Below are positions 24,771-33,113 of a stretch of DNA of 42,872 nucleotides, piece after piece; the stretch's first letter is position 1; every line of letters starts with the position of its first letter. The position numbers and the translations under genes were made by a program. This DNA comes from Phenylobacterium sp. (GTDB lineage: Bacteria > Pseudomonadota > Alphaproteobacteria > Caulobacterales > Caulobacteraceae): positions 1 to 42,872 of the forward strand of contig JADBZH010000112.1 of NCBI GenBank assembly GCA_020402585.1. The letters run 5' to 3'. The notes beneath the pieces are model-generated. The model did not search any database and had not been told where the DNA came from. It was given only the letters and a program-made list of their open reading frames with translations.

Positions 24771-25217
24771 ATGTCCAAACCCGTCTGCCTCATCCTCGGC
24801 GCCGGCGCCGGCATCGGCGGCAATGTCGCAAAGCGCTTCGCGCGCGAGGGCTACCACGCCTGTCTTGCGCGCCGCAGCGACAGGGCGGGCCTGGACAGGC
24901 TGGTGGCCGAGATCGAGGCCGAAGGCGGCACCGCCAGCGGCTACATGATCAATGCGGTCGACGAGGGCAGCATCGAGCAGCTGGTGACCGGTATCGAAGC
25001 CGATGTCGGCCCCATCACTGTCGCGGTGTTCAACCTGGGCGCCCAGATCGGAGACCGGGGCCTGGCGAGCACATCGCTCAAGGCCTTCGAGATGGGGTGG
25101 CGGATGGCCACCCTGAGCCTCTTCCGACTGGCCCAGGTGTTGTTCCCCTACATGGAGGCGCGCGGGCTTCGGTTGGCGCCGGGGCGCCTTCGCCACCGCC
25201 GCGGCACATTGCGTTGA
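24771..25217 (+). pseudogene. Chimeric remnant: SDR head fused to a DUF962 tail
   Basis: Codons 1-131 encode the first half of an SDR that is nearly identical to the intact gene at 32256 (same GAGAGIGGNVAKRFAREGYH cofactor region), with only a few silent or conservative changes. After FPYMEARG the frame continues ARGLRLAPGRLRHRRGTLR and stops at 25215-25217. This tail is the C-terminal 18 codons of a DUF962 gene like that at 21947 (RGLRSAPARLRRRGTSG). The catalytic Tyr and Lys of the SDR are missing, so it has no enzyme function. A good ribosome site (AAGGAG at 24759-24764) is kept, so a useless chimeric protein may still be made. Confidence 0.85.
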
Positions 25218-25290
25218 CGCGGCAAGGCCCGGTGTGGGCTCCGCGTCTTGGCTTAACCCTCCCGAAGGATCCTGCATCCCAAGGCCGGCG
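25218..25290 (-). pseudogene. Remnant of SDR C-terminus (DltE-like) and its flank
   Basis: Read on the minus strand, 25253-25285 encodes ALGCRILREG and a stop, matching the last ten codons of the SDR at 22378 (ALGYRILREG). The spacing to the DUF962 tail is the same kind as at 22343-22378. It belongs to the same duplicated block as the tail of the chimera. The DNA from 25290 to 25423 holds only a short GC hairpin (25390-25405) and no gene that I can support. Confidence 0.6.
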
Positions 25291-25423
25291 CCGGAGCCGG
25301 CGACCCCGTCCACAGAAGATCAGCAAAGCGGCCAAGCTTGTGACGCGGATCCGACGGGTTGGGTAGCCCGTACCCACGGGAGGCAGCGACCCCGCCGAGG
25401 CGGGGCAAGATCACTGAAGCGGC

Positions 25424-26251
25424 TCATGATGCCTCGACGCCAGGGACCGGCTTAGAGCAGCTGATAGCCGCCTCGAGGAACGCAGGTCGGTTGGCTTCGC
25501 CAATCATGCGGACCATATCCGCCGTCACCGCCGGCACCCAATCTTCGATAGCCATCCTGTAGGCTGGCCGCTCCTTTGCAGCCGCAAGCCACCGCGCCAC
25601 ATGGAAACGTTGCGAAGTCCAAAGGACGCCTAGGCCAAGACGGTCCATTCTGTCGACATAGGGAATGGCGGCGCAGTCGGCGAGACTGAATCGTTCGCCG
25701 CAAATCCAGGTACCGGTCGTAAGCGTACTGTCGAGATCGTCGAGGAACTCGACCAAGCGTTTCACCGCGTCCCTGAAAATCGGCGTCTCCGCGCCATGCT
25801 CGAAGATCTCCAGGCGCGACGAGCGCTCGCTCGCGTCAGCCACCTGTGCGATCTCGGCCAGAACCTCGTCGCGCGGCCTCTGCAACATCATGGTTCGAAG
25901 AACGGTGGCGAGGGTAATCGCACCCATCGCCGGATGCACTGCTTCCTCGATCCTGCGAACCCAAAGTCGTTCACGGGCCCGGCCAAGCGGCTCATCATGG
26001 CGGAGTTTCAAGTCTGGAGCCAGATCGGCAATGAACTCGTTGATGACACTTGACTCAATCAGGATCACGTCATCGACCGCAAGGGCCGGGACAAGGCCCC
26101 GGCGATTGATAGCCAAATAGTCCGGGTTCTTCTGGTCACCGGCGATCAGATTGACCTCGCAGCTCTCCCAGTCGCGCCCGGACTCGGCGAGCGCAAGACG
26201 GACCTTCTGCGAGCAGGTCGAGAACGCATTGTGCCAAAGCGTCAGTTTCAT
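25424..26251 (-). CDS. Glutathione S-transferase family protein
   Basis: This 275-residue protein has a GST N-terminal thioredoxin-like domain: LWHNAFSTCSQKVRLALAESG contains the likely catalytic Ser or Cys, then INRRGLVPALAVDDVILIESSVINEFIADLAP provides the cis-Pro and Glu-Ser glutathione-binding motif. The helical C-terminal domain ends near WICGERFSLADCAAIPYVDRMD, the usual N-capping box. In an aromatic catabolic cluster, GSTs often isomerise maleylpyruvate or maleylacetoacetate-like ring-cleavage products. It follows the FAH gene by nine bases on the minus strand, which makes an operon FAH-GST, and this supports an isomerase role before FAH hydrolysis. Confidence 0.88.
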   Translation of the reverse strand: MKLTLWHNAFSTCSQKVRLALAESGRDWESCEVNLIAGDQKNPDYLAINRRGLVPALAVDDVILIESSVINEFIADLAPDLKLRHDEPLGRARERLWVRRIEEAVHPAMGAITLATVLRTMMLQRPRDEVLAEIAQVADASERSSRLEIFEHGAETPIFRDAVKRLVEFLDDLDSTLTTGTWICGERFSLADCAAIPYVDRMDRLGLGVLWTSQRFHVARWLAAAKERPAYRMAIEDWVPAVTADMVRMIGEANRPAFLEAAISCSKPVPGVEAS

Positions 26252-26260
26252 TGTGCCCCC

Positions 26261-27148
26261 TCAACGTTGGAAGAGTGCGGTTTCGGGTTCATCAACCACC
26301 CGATTCTCGATGGCTCCGATGCGGTCGATCTCGACCCGCACCAAATCGCCGGCCTTCAGGAGGACCGGGGGGACCCGCAGGACCCCGTTTCCAACAGAGG
26401 TCCCGGTTGTGATCACATCGCCAGGCTCCAGAGTGAATGCCTTTGATAGATGCTCGATCTGCTTAAAGCAGCTGAAAACCATATCCGATGTGGAAAAGTC
26501 CTGACGCGCTTCCCCGTTTACCCAGACACGGACACGCAGATCTTGTGGGTCCCCCACTTCATCGGACGTAACGATGGCCGGGCCAAGCGGTGCGTGGGTG
26601 TCGAAAGACTTCCCCATGGTCTGGGTTGGTGTCGCCATCTGCCAGTCGCGCACGCTAACGTCGTTGCAGATCGTGTATCCGGCGATGACGGACGCAGCCT
26701 CGGCCTCGGAGACATGACGACACCGTTTGCCGATCACAATCGCCAGTTCACCCTCGTAATCTAGTAAATCAGAGACTTTGGGCTTGTGGATCGGGTCGAA
26801 CGGCCCGGTCACCGAAGTCACCTGCTTGTTGAACCAGACCTGTGTATCGGGAAATACAAACGCTGGCATCAGCGCCTGCATCTCCGCGATGTGCTCCCTG
26901 TAGTTGATCCCCAGAGCGAGGAGCTTCCGAGGTGCTACAGGCGCGCGCAGTTCCACGGTGGCGACGTCGAAGCGGGGCGCTGTGGCGATGGCGGCGCGCG
27001 CCGCTTCAAACCCGCGTTCTCCGGCTTCCAGAAAGTCGATCATTGACCGCGGTATATCCGGGTCGACGGCTGTGACGTCGCACGCCTCGCCACCGTCGAG
27101 AACTCCGATCCGATTAACGCCGTCTTTGCTGAAAGTGATCAGTCGCAC
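26261..27148 (-). CDS. Fumarylacetoacetate hydrolase (FAH) family protein
   Basis: This 295-residue protein is a typical FAH-fold hydrolase. The metal ligands E132 and E134 (LDYEGELAIVIG) and D163 (NDVSVRDWQ) have the spacing of FAHD1-like enzymes. LGINYREHIAEM and GKSFDTHAPLGP, with GDVITTGTSVGNG near the end, complete the signature. The family hydrolyses or decarboxylates C-C bonds in ring-cleavage products (fumarylpyruvate, fumarylacetoacetate, 2-oxo-hex-3-enedioate). I place the start at the GTG at 27148, which follows GGAG by six bases. Its operon with the GST gene, and its divergent position to the FAD hydroxylase, suggest that it releases the final fragments in the pathway encoded here. 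Confidence 0.92.
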   Translation of the reverse strand: MRLITFSKDGVNRIGVLDGGEACDVTAVDPDIPRSMIDFLEAGERGFEAARAAIATAPRFDVATVELRAPVAPRKLLALGINYREHIAEMQALMPAFVFPDTQVWFNKQVTSVTGPFDPIHKPKVSDLLDYEGELAIVIGKRCRHVSEAEAASVIAGYTICNDVSVRDWQMATPTQTMGKSFDTHAPLGPAIVTSDEVGDPQDLRVRVWVNGEARQDFSTSDMVFSCFKQIEHLSKAFTLEPGDVITTGTSVGNGVLRVPPVLLKAGDLVRVEIDRIGAIENRVVDEPETALFQR

Positions 27149-27189
27149 CTGAGTCTCCGTGGCCTTTAGGGGGTGCAGGCGGTTGCTCG

Positions 27190-27246
27190 CATTTTCTTGT
27201 TTGACATTTCAGTTAATATGTTTGATCACATTGTCAAGAAAATACG
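27190..27246. promoter_or_regulatory. AT-rich divergent control region with three nested dyads
   Basis: Between the divergent FAH and FAD-hydroxylase genes lies an unusually AT-rich stretch. It holds TTTTCTTG (27192-27199)/CAAGAAAA (27235-27242), TTGACA (27201-27206)/TGTCAA (27232-27237) and ATGT-TTGATC-ACAT (27218-27231). All are centred near 27218-27225. TTGACA could serve as a -35 element. This is a likely operator for the TetR regulator at 29117. Confidence 0.5.
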
Positions 27247-27260
27247 GAGCGACCCGAACC

Positions 27261-29096
27261 TTGACCATCAGAGAGCCCGGCACAGGTCCAACGCATCAGT
27301 CCGACGCGGCGCAGATCGGCATTATCGGAGCGGGCCCTGTCGGGCTCAGCCTCGCTATTGATCTTGCGCAGCGCGGCGTGAGGGTAAGGGTGCTGGAGCG
27401 CCGGTCGGACCTACACGGAAACCCCCAAGCGCACGTCATCAACACAAGGACGATGGAAGTCTTCCGCACGCTTGGCGTTGACCGGGCCGTCCTCGCCCTC
27501 TCTCCACCCGTGTCGCAGATGCGATTCATAACCTGGTGCGAAACCCTCGCCGGCCGGGAGTTCGGCCGGCTGTCGCTTCTGGGGACAGATCCCGGCGCCG
27601 CCGTTGCGCGCATGTCAGTAAGCCCCACCATATTTGCGAATGTGGCGCAGAACCGTCTGGAGCCGATCCTGCTGGACCGTTGCCGTGGGCTCGGGGTCGA
27701 CGTGCGTTTCGAACACGAGGTTCTTGAGGTCAACACACCCGGAGAACGTGTCGCCACAGCCTATGTCCGTTCAGGGACGGCGGTGCAGAAGCATCAATTT
27801 GACTACGTTATCGCCTGCGATGGTGCCAGCAGCCGAACGCGTCAGTCGCTCGGAATACCCATGCTTGGGCCCGAGACCCTTCAGCGTTTCGTGACGATTT
27901 ATTTTGAGGCCGATCTTCAGCGTTACCTGGCTCACAGACCAGGTCCGATCCTGTGGCTCGCCGGGCCCGACGTCCGCGGCGTCATTATCGGTTTCGACCT
28001 CCGGACGACCTGGGCGCTGATGTGCCCGTTCTCCGAACCGAACCAATACGACGACTTCACCCCGGCTCGCGTGGAGGGCCTCGTGCGCAAGGCGATTGGC
28101 TCTGACCAAGCCCCCTTCCGCATCATCTCCACCGGTCACTGGAATATGAGCTCACAGATCGCAGAGCGTTACCGGCAAGGAGCGGTGTTCCTGGCGGGCG
28201 ACGCCGCACACCGCTTCCCTCCCACCGGCGGGCTCGGCATGAACACCGGCATCCAAGACGCCCACAACCTCGCCTGGAAGCTCGCAGCGGTGCTAGGCGG
28301 AGACGCTCACCCCGACCTCCTCGATACCTTCGAAACAGAGCGGCGGCCAATCGCACTCACAAACGCGGAGCACAGTCTGAGCAACGCCTATCGCATGGCG
28401 GAAGTCGGCATGGTGCTTGGCGCCTCCACAATAGACCCGGTTGACCCTGCCTCTGGCGAAACCGCGCCCGGCCCAGGGCCGGACCTCGGACTCGAGGGCG
28501 ACGGCGAGGCCGCCCGCGCCCGTCGCGCCGAGATCGACCGCGTCATCGAGGCCCAGCGAGAACACTTCGACTCGATCGGGCTTGATCTAGGATTCTGCTA
28601 CACCGCCGGCGCGGTTTTGCCTGAACAGGGCGATCCGCGACAGGAGGTCGGCGCCTATCTACCCTCGCTGAAGCCAGGATGTCGCCTGCCCCACGTCTGG
28701 CTCGAGGTCGGGGGTAGACGCACATCGACGCTGGATATCGCCAGGCCTGACCGTTTCACGCTTCTGGTCGGCCCCGCAGGCGCCCTCTGGGTGGAGGCCA
28801 GCCGAACCCTTGACTCGGACTTCCCTCTGCGGGTCGTCCGGGTCGCCGACGACGGTGACGCGATCGATCGCAAGGGCGAATGGGCGGCGCTCGGCCCGGC
28901 AACTGGATCCGCGATCCTGGTCAGGCCAGATGGTCACATCGCCTGGCGAGCCGAGGCGCCCGCGACGATCGGAGCGGCACAAGCCGCCCTTTCCGCCGCC
29001 TTAATCGCCATTCTCAGCCGGCCTTCATCGCAAGCCGAAATGTTAAAGACTGGGTTTAGCGTGCAGCATCGATCCGCCATTTCCAGTGGTCGCTGA
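27261..29096 (+). CDS. FAD-dependent aromatic hydroxylase (PheA/TfdB type)
   Basis: This 611-residue flavoprotein monooxygenase has the GxGxxG motif (IIGAGPVGLSLAIDLAQRG), the DG motif (VIACDGASSRTRQSLG) and the GD motif (FLAGDAAHRFPPTGGLGMNT). Its C-terminal thioredoxin-like domain ends in AILVRPDGHIAWRA, as in phenol 2-monooxygenase and TfdB-type enzymes. Such enzymes use NAD(P)H and oxygen to hydroxylate phenolic rings, often as the first step before ring cleavage. The open frame extends upstream to 27159, but that part crosses the AT-rich control region. I choose the TTG at 27261 (LTIREPG), eleven bases after GGAG. It heads the plus-strand operon and is divergent from the FAH gene. Confidence 0.9.
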   Translation: MTIREPGTGPTHQSDAAQIGIIGAGPVGLSLAIDLAQRGVRVRVLERRSDLHGNPQAHVINTRTMEVFRTLGVDRAVLALSPPVSQMRFITWCETLAGREFGRLSLLGTDPGAAVARMSVSPTIFANVAQNRLEPILLDRCRGLGVDVRFEHEVLEVNTPGERVATAYVRSGTAVQKHQFDYVIACDGASSRTRQSLGIPMLGPETLQRFVTIYFEADLQRYLAHRPGPILWLAGPDVRGVIIGFDLRTTWALMCPFSEPNQYDDFTPARVEGLVRKAIGSDQAPFRIISTGHWNMSSQIAERYRQGAVFLAGDAAHRFPPTGGLGMNTGIQDAHNLAWKLAAVLGGDAHPDLLDTFETERRPIALTNAEHSLSNAYRMAEVGMVLGASTIDPVDPASGETAPGPGPDLGLEGDGEAARARRAEIDRVIEAQREHFDSIGLDLGFCYTAGAVLPEQGDPRQEVGAYLPSLKPGCRLPHVWLEVGGRRTSTLDIARPDRFTLLVGPAGALWVEASRTLDSDFPLRVVRVADDGDAIDRKGEWAALGPATGSAILVRPDGHIAWRAEAPATIGAAQAALSAALIAILSRPSSQAEMLKTGFSVQHRSAISSGR

Positions 29097-29116
29097 TCTG
29101 CGAGAGGAGAATCACC

Positions 29117-29812
29117 ATGTCCAACGAGGCTCCTATTCCACAACGTCTCCCCGCCGTCAGGCGTATCGGGCGTCCCCCGCTAGGTACGGACCAGCATGGA
29201 ACCTTGCTCGATATCGCCCTTCAGATTTTCGCGCGGGATGGATTTGATGGTGCTGCGGTCAGCAACATCGCTCAGCAAGCCGGCATGGGCCAGCCCCTCG
29301 TCCATTATCACTTCGGTTCCAAAGAGAACCTGTGGAGGGCCACCATCGCCCACGCCTTCGGAGGACTCGAACAGATCCTCGACACCGCTTCCTTTGCTGT
29401 GGAGGACCTGGAGCCGACGCCGGCGCTTAAGTTCCTCATCCGGGCGTTTATACACTTTGCATCACAGCATCCGAACCACGCGGCCATCATCATGGCGGAG
29501 TCTCGTTCGCTGGAGCCGCGGTTCACCTGGCTGGTCGAAACCTACCTGGCGCCGCTGCACCGCCTCGCGGATGAACTTATCGCCCGCGCCGTCGCCGCAG
29601 GCGAAATCCGTCCGATCCCCGCGGTCCACCTGACCACCATGGTTGTGGGACCGACGGTCCTATACTTCGGCGGAAGGCCGATAATCGAGCGACTGTATGG
29701 CGCAGACCTTGCCGACGCCGCGATAGCTGAAAGTTTCGCTGACGCGATGGTCGATGTGTTCTTCAAGGGAATTGCGCTACCGAAACCCCAAGAAAGAGGA
29801 GATGACGCATGA
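29117..29812 (+). CDS. TetR family regulator of the aromatic cluster
   Basis: This 231-residue protein starts with an N-terminal extension (APIPQRLPAVRRIGRPPLG), then the TetR helix-turn-helix: TLLDIALQIFARDGFDGAAV, SNIAQQAGMGQPLVHYHFGSK. A long helical C-terminal domain, typical of the AcrR/FadR-like subgroup, provides the ligand site. It lies 20 bases after the hydroxylase stop, with GAGGAG before the ATG, and its stop overlaps the start of the dioxygenase gene by four bases (ATGA), so it is in the operon it probably regulates. The dyads at 27190-27246 are its likely binding place. The inducer is probably a pathway substrate or intermediate. Confidence 0.9.
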   Translation: MSNEAPIPQRLPAVRRIGRPPLGTDQHGTLLDIALQIFARDGFDGAAVSNIAQQAGMGQPLVHYHFGSKENLWRATIAHAFGGLEQILDTASFAVEDLEPTPALKFLIRAFIHFASQHPNHAAIIMAESRSLEPRFTWLVETYLAPLHRLADELIARAVAAGEIRPIPAVHLTTMVVGPTVLYFGGRPIIERLYGADLADAAIAESFADAMVDVFFKGIALPKPQERGDDA

Positions 29813-30381
29813 CCCAAGTCCCACTCAAGTTACCTACCCGGAGATCAGGTCAGATTTCGCCCGAGAAACTGGCGCATCTAGTTTTCCGAACACCGCGCTA
29901 TGCTGAAATGATGACCTGGTATATCAAAGTACTTGACGCCACGCCTGCCTTTGAGACACCAATGATCTCGTTTATCACCTATGATGATGAACATCACCGC
30001 GTGGCCTTCCTGAACATGCCGATGCTAGCGGACCTGGACCCCGGAGCCGCAGGTCTGGACCACGTGGCCTTCACTTACGCCTCGTTCGCCGATCTCGCAT
30101 CGACCTATGAACGCCTCAGGGACGAGGGCATCCGACCCTCATGGTGCATCAACCATGGACCGACGACATCGATGTATTTTCGCGATCCTGACGGCAATCA
30201 GGTCGAGCTGCAGATCGACAACTTCGATAGCGTGGAGGCGCTCGAGACCTGGTTTGCCTCAGGTGCGTTCCAGAGCAATCCGATCGGGGTCGAGTTTGAC
30301 CCCGAGGTCCTCATAGGCCGGTTCAGGGCCGGCGTGCCCGTAGCCGAGCTTATCAAGCAGGGCGCGACCGTGGGGGCATAG
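29809..30381 (+). CDS. VOC family single-domain extradiol-type dioxygenase
   Basis: This 190-residue protein has the two VOC modules and the complete iron-binding facial triad: H23 (KLAHLVFRTP), H85 (GLDHVAFTY) and E133 (GNQVELQ). An active-site Tyr-like residue (MYFRDPDGNQVEL) is present. Its shortness, lack of an N-terminal duplicate domain and DPDGNQVELQ end match small catechol 2,3-dioxygenase-like enzymes. It probably opens the hydroxylated ring with molecular oxygen. It is translationally coupled to the TetR gene (ATGA overlap at 29809). A GC hairpin lies directly after its stop. It could instead be a glyoxalase-like enzyme, but the triad and the neighbours favour a dioxygenase. Confidence 0.87.
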   Translation: MTQVPLKLPTRRSGQISPEKLAHLVFRTPRYAEMMTWYIKVLDATPAFETPMISFITYDDEHHRVAFLNMPMLADLDPGAAGLDHVAFTYASFADLASTYERLRDEGIRPSWCINHGPTTSMYFRDPDGNQVELQIDNFDSVEALETWFASGAFQSNPIGVEFDPEVLIGRFRAGVPVAELIKQGATVGA

Positions 30382-30382
30382 A

Positions 30383-30410
30383 GCCTTCCGGCGACTTAAA
30401 GCCCGAAGGC
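30383..30410 (+). terminator. Hairpin directly after the dioxygenase stop
   Basis: GCCTTCCGGC (30383-30392), loop GACTTAAA, GCCCGAAGGC (30401-30410), with one mismatch. No T-run follows, so it may act as an mRNA-stabilising or attenuating hairpin and not as a full terminator. Confidence 0.45.
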
Positions 30411-30516
30411 CGAGCCAAATAAACGGTGACTTCGCCCTCAGACAGGTCGCCCCCCCCTGTCCGAAGCTGGTCGGCGGTCGGGAGTCTGTGTCGCAGATTC
30501 AGTAAAGGACAACACA

Positions 30517-31245
30517 ATGGCCACGCCAACTGCAGTCATTATCGGAGTAGGTCCGGAGAACGGCCTCGGCGCCACCCTGTGCCGCCGCTTTGCGGCCCAG
30601 GGCCTTCATACCCTGGTGGCGGGGCGTACCTACGCAAAAGTGGCGGAGGTCGCGGCAGGCATTCGCGCCGCCGGGGACGTGGCCACTCCGTTCGAGGTTG
30701 ACGCCACCGATGAGGTCGCGATCCAAACGCTGATCGAGCAGGCCGAGGCGATCGGGCCGATCACCCTGGCCATCTACAACGCCGGAAACAACATGCCGGG
30801 CGATTTCCTGACCATGGAGAGCGCCTACTTCGAAGAGTGTTGGCGGGTCGCCTGCTTTGGAGGGTTCGTATTCGCCCGGGAGACGCTGGGGCGCATGGCG
30901 CCACGTGGCGCTGGCACGCTTCTATTCACAGGAGCCAGCGCGTCGATCCGGGGCAAGCCAGACTTTGCGGCTTTTGCTGCGGCCAAGGCCGGCTTGCGGG
31001 CGCTCTCCCAGTCGCTTGCTCGCGAATTTGGACCGCAGGGCATCCACGTTGGCCACGTTGTGATCGACGGAGGGATCAACGGCGATCGGCTTTTAAGAGG
31101 GCGCCCCGGCTTCGCAGCCAAGGCGGGCCCTGACGGCCTAATTGGACTTCCGGGTATCGCCGATCTCTACCAGTTGCTTCACAACCAGCCCCGTGACGCC
31201 TGGTCGCATGAGATTGATGTGCGGACGCACAAGGAGGCGTTCTGA
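30517..31245 (+). CDS. SDR family oxidoreductase (divergent glycine motif)
   Basis: This 242-residue protein belongs to the SDR superfamily but its cofactor motif reads GVGPENGLGATLCRRFAAQG and not the classical TGxxxGIG. The NAG motif (LAIYNAGNNMPGDFL) is present. The Ser (LLFTGASASIRG) is in place, but the usual Tyr-x3-Lys is replaced: FAAFAAAKAGLRAL has Lys but Phe/Ala instead of Tyr at the expected place. Catalysis may therefore be altered, or the protein may bind and not reduce. The two SDRs at 24771 and 32256 are of the same subgroup. The ATG at 30517 has a weak AAAGGA site. It is coupled to the next GST gene (TGATG at 31243-31247). Confidence 0.85.
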   Translation: MATPTAVIIGVGPENGLGATLCRRFAAQGLHTLVAGRTYAKVAEVAAGIRAAGDVATPFEVDATDEVAIQTLIEQAEAIGPITLAIYNAGNNMPGDFLTMESAYFEECWRVACFGGFVFARETLGRMAPRGAGTLLFTGASASIRGKPDFAAFAAAKAGLRALSQSLAREFGPQGIHVGHVVIDGGINGDRLLRGRPGFAAKAGPDGLIGLPGIADLYQLLHNQPRDAWSHEIDVRTHKEAF

Positions 31246-31865
31246 TGCGTCTGGTCGGAGCTTTCATTTCGCCGTTCGTCCGTCGGGTCGCTGTTGCGTT
31301 GAACGTACTAGAGCTGCCGTTCGAACATGAAGCGCTCTCCGTAGTGGAAAACCGCTCGGAGATCTCCTCTTACAACGATCTGGTCAGAGTCCCCTCACTC
31401 GTGCTCGATGATGGCGAGGTGATGATCGATAGTAACCAAATCCTGGCCGAATTGGATCGCATGGTCGGACCAGAGCGAGCACTATGCCCTCGACAATTGG
31501 ATAGTCTGCGCGCTTATGGTCAGATACTTGCGTACGCGACAGGCGCCCTGGAGAAGTTCGTAGCCGCATTCTACGAGGTTTCGCGGCGGCCGCCGGAAAC
31601 AGTCTGGCCGGAATGGGCCGCCCGGTGCAAGGCCCAGGCGATCGGCGGGCTGATGGCGATGGAAGCCCGCGCACCGGAGGGTCTCGGAGACGGTGCCTAT
31701 TTCTCCGAGGGTCGGCTCACCCACGCCGACATCGCCGCCGTGATCGCTTACCAAACCGGGGTGCGAACAGATCCGGGGGCCGTCAATCCGGCCAGCCTGC
31801 CACGCCTCGCCAGGCTCACGACCGCCTTGGGGCCGACGCCGGCCTTCGCAGCAACGAGCCCCTGA
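31245..31865 (+). CDS. Glutathione S-transferase family protein
   Basis: This 206-residue GST has the N-terminal motif GAFISPFVRRVAVALNVLEL with Ser as likely catalytic residue, VRVPSLVLDDGEVMIDSNQI (cis-Pro, and DSN for glutathione binding), and a helical C-terminal domain ending in LTHADIAAVIAYQTG. The start ATG at 31245 overlaps the stop of the SDR gene (TGATG). It is the second GST of the aromatic cluster; its sequence is only distantly related to the one at 25424, so the two probably act on different steps or isomers. It could be a cis-trans isomerase or a thioether-forming enzyme. Confidence 0.88.
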   Translation: MRLVGAFISPFVRRVAVALNVLELPFEHEALSVVENRSEISSYNDLVRVPSLVLDDGEVMIDSNQILAELDRMVGPERALCPRQLDSLRAYGQILAYATGALEKFVAAFYEVSRRPPETVWPEWAARCKAQAIGGLMAMEARAPEGLGDGAYFSEGRLTHADIAAVIAYQTGVRTDPGAVNPASLPRLARLTTALGPTPAFAATSP

Positions 31866-32255
31866 GGCCTTCGGCGGGTCTCCTCGAGTAAGGCAATCAC
31901 GTTCCGCGCGCTGATATCGCAACCTGGGGCTGCAGAGCCCCATATCGGGAGGTCGGGAAAGGATGTCGAAAACTGACGTTGAATCCGATCCGGCTCCTCG
32001 CCGTTGAATGAGCCAATTGCATCGAACGATCGCTCAAACCCGCGACGCAACGCGCCGGAACCTCCCGTCAATCTCTCGAGCAACTGGCGGCATGCGTACT
32101 GCCTTGGGTGTGGCGCGGACAACGCCGGTTGCGTTGCGATAGACCACCCCAGCGCCGGACTGGCGCATTGAATAGATCGTACCAGAGCGGATATCTAATC
32201 GTCGAAGGTCATCAGCAACCCTGCGCTGCAAGCCTGCCGGTTCAAGGACTCAACC
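31866..32255. other. Gap with an unassigned, possibly decayed minus-strand frame
   Basis: No gene can be supported with confidence in these 390 bases. On the minus strand, adjacent frames covering about 32231-31870 have coding-like composition (for instance SFNGEEPDRIQRQFSTSFPD and VVYRNATGVVRATPKAVRMP) but are broken by a frame change. It may be an old broken gene. The right end is the leader of the SDR at 32256 with a weak AAGGA site. Confidence 0.35.
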
Positions 32256-33044
32256 ATGACAAAACCCGTCTGTCTCATCCTCGGCGCCGGCGCCGGCATC
32301 GGCGGCAATGTCGCAAAGCGCTTCGCCCGCGAGGGCTACCACGCCTGTCTTGCGCGCCGCAGCGACAGGGCGGGCCTGGACAGGCTGGTCGCCGAGATCG
32401 AGGCTGAGGGCGGCTCCGCCACAGGCTACATGATCAATGCGGTCGACGAAGGCAGCATCGAGCAACTGGTGACCGGTATCGAGGCTGATGTCGGCCCGAT
32501 CACTGTTGCTGTGTTCAACCTGGGCGCCCAGATCGGAGACCGGGGCCTGGCGAGCACATCGCTCAAGGCCTTCGAGATGGGGTGGCGGATGGCCACCCTG
32601 AGCCTCTTCCGACTGGCCCAGGTGTTGTTCCCCTACATGGAGGCGCGCGGTTCGGGGGTGCTGCTCGTGACCTCCGCCACCTCAGCCATGCGCGGCAACG
32701 CCGGACAGCATTCCCATGCGGCGGCCATCGGCGGGCGGCGCATGCTGTGCCAGTCGCTCAATGCGCAGTTCGCCAGCAAGGGCATCCACGTCGCCCACAT
32801 CGTCGTTGACGGCGCTGTGGACGCACCGGACACCCTCGGGAAACTGCTGGGCCCAGAGCGCTTCCAGGCGCTTCGGGAGACAAAGGGCCTGGAACATGAT
32901 GGCCTGATCCTGCCCGCCGAGGTGGCCAACACCTACTTTCATCTGGCGCACCAGCACCGTTCGGCCTGGACCTTCGAGCTGGACCTGCGCGCCTTTTCCG
33001 ACCTCGCCTGGTGGAACCACGCCGGCAACCCCGACCTGAAATAG
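32256..33044 (+). CDS. SDR family oxidoreductase
   Basis: This 262-residue protein has the cofactor motif GAGAGIGGNVAKRFAREG and the later VLLVTSATSAMRGNAGQHSHAAAIGGRRML region, where the classical Tyr is replaced (H-S-H-A-A-A-I-G-G-R), so it belongs to the same atypical subgroup as the SDR at 30517. The first 131 codons have a near-identical copy in the chimeric remnant at 24771. The gene follows a gap of 390 bases and precedes the isomerase gene by 69 bases. Its role in the aromatic cluster could be oxidation of a side-chain alcohol, but a substrate cannot be inferred. Confidence 0.86.
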   Translation: MTKPVCLILGAGAGIGGNVAKRFAREGYHACLARRSDRAGLDRLVAEIEAEGGSATGYMINAVDEGSIEQLVTGIEADVGPITVAVFNLGAQIGDRGLASTSLKAFEMGWRMATLSLFRLAQVLFPYMEARGSGVLLVTSATSAMRGNAGQHSHAAAIGGRRMLCQSLNAQFASKGIHVAHIVVDGAVDAPDTLGKLLGPERFQALRETKGLEHDGLILPAEVANTYFHLAHQHRSAWTFELDLRAFSDLAWWNHAGNPDLK

Positions 33045-33113
33045 GACCCCTTCCCATCGGCGGGCGGCGGAGGCAGGTGACCTCTGCGAGACGCCCGCGC
33101 CCAGGAGAGCGAC

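Noticed and set aside
25376..25387. ACGGGAGGCAGC, identical to part of a conserved 16S rRNA sequence
   Set aside because: Only 12 bases match, and the flanking DNA does not resemble 16S rRNA, so this is chance.
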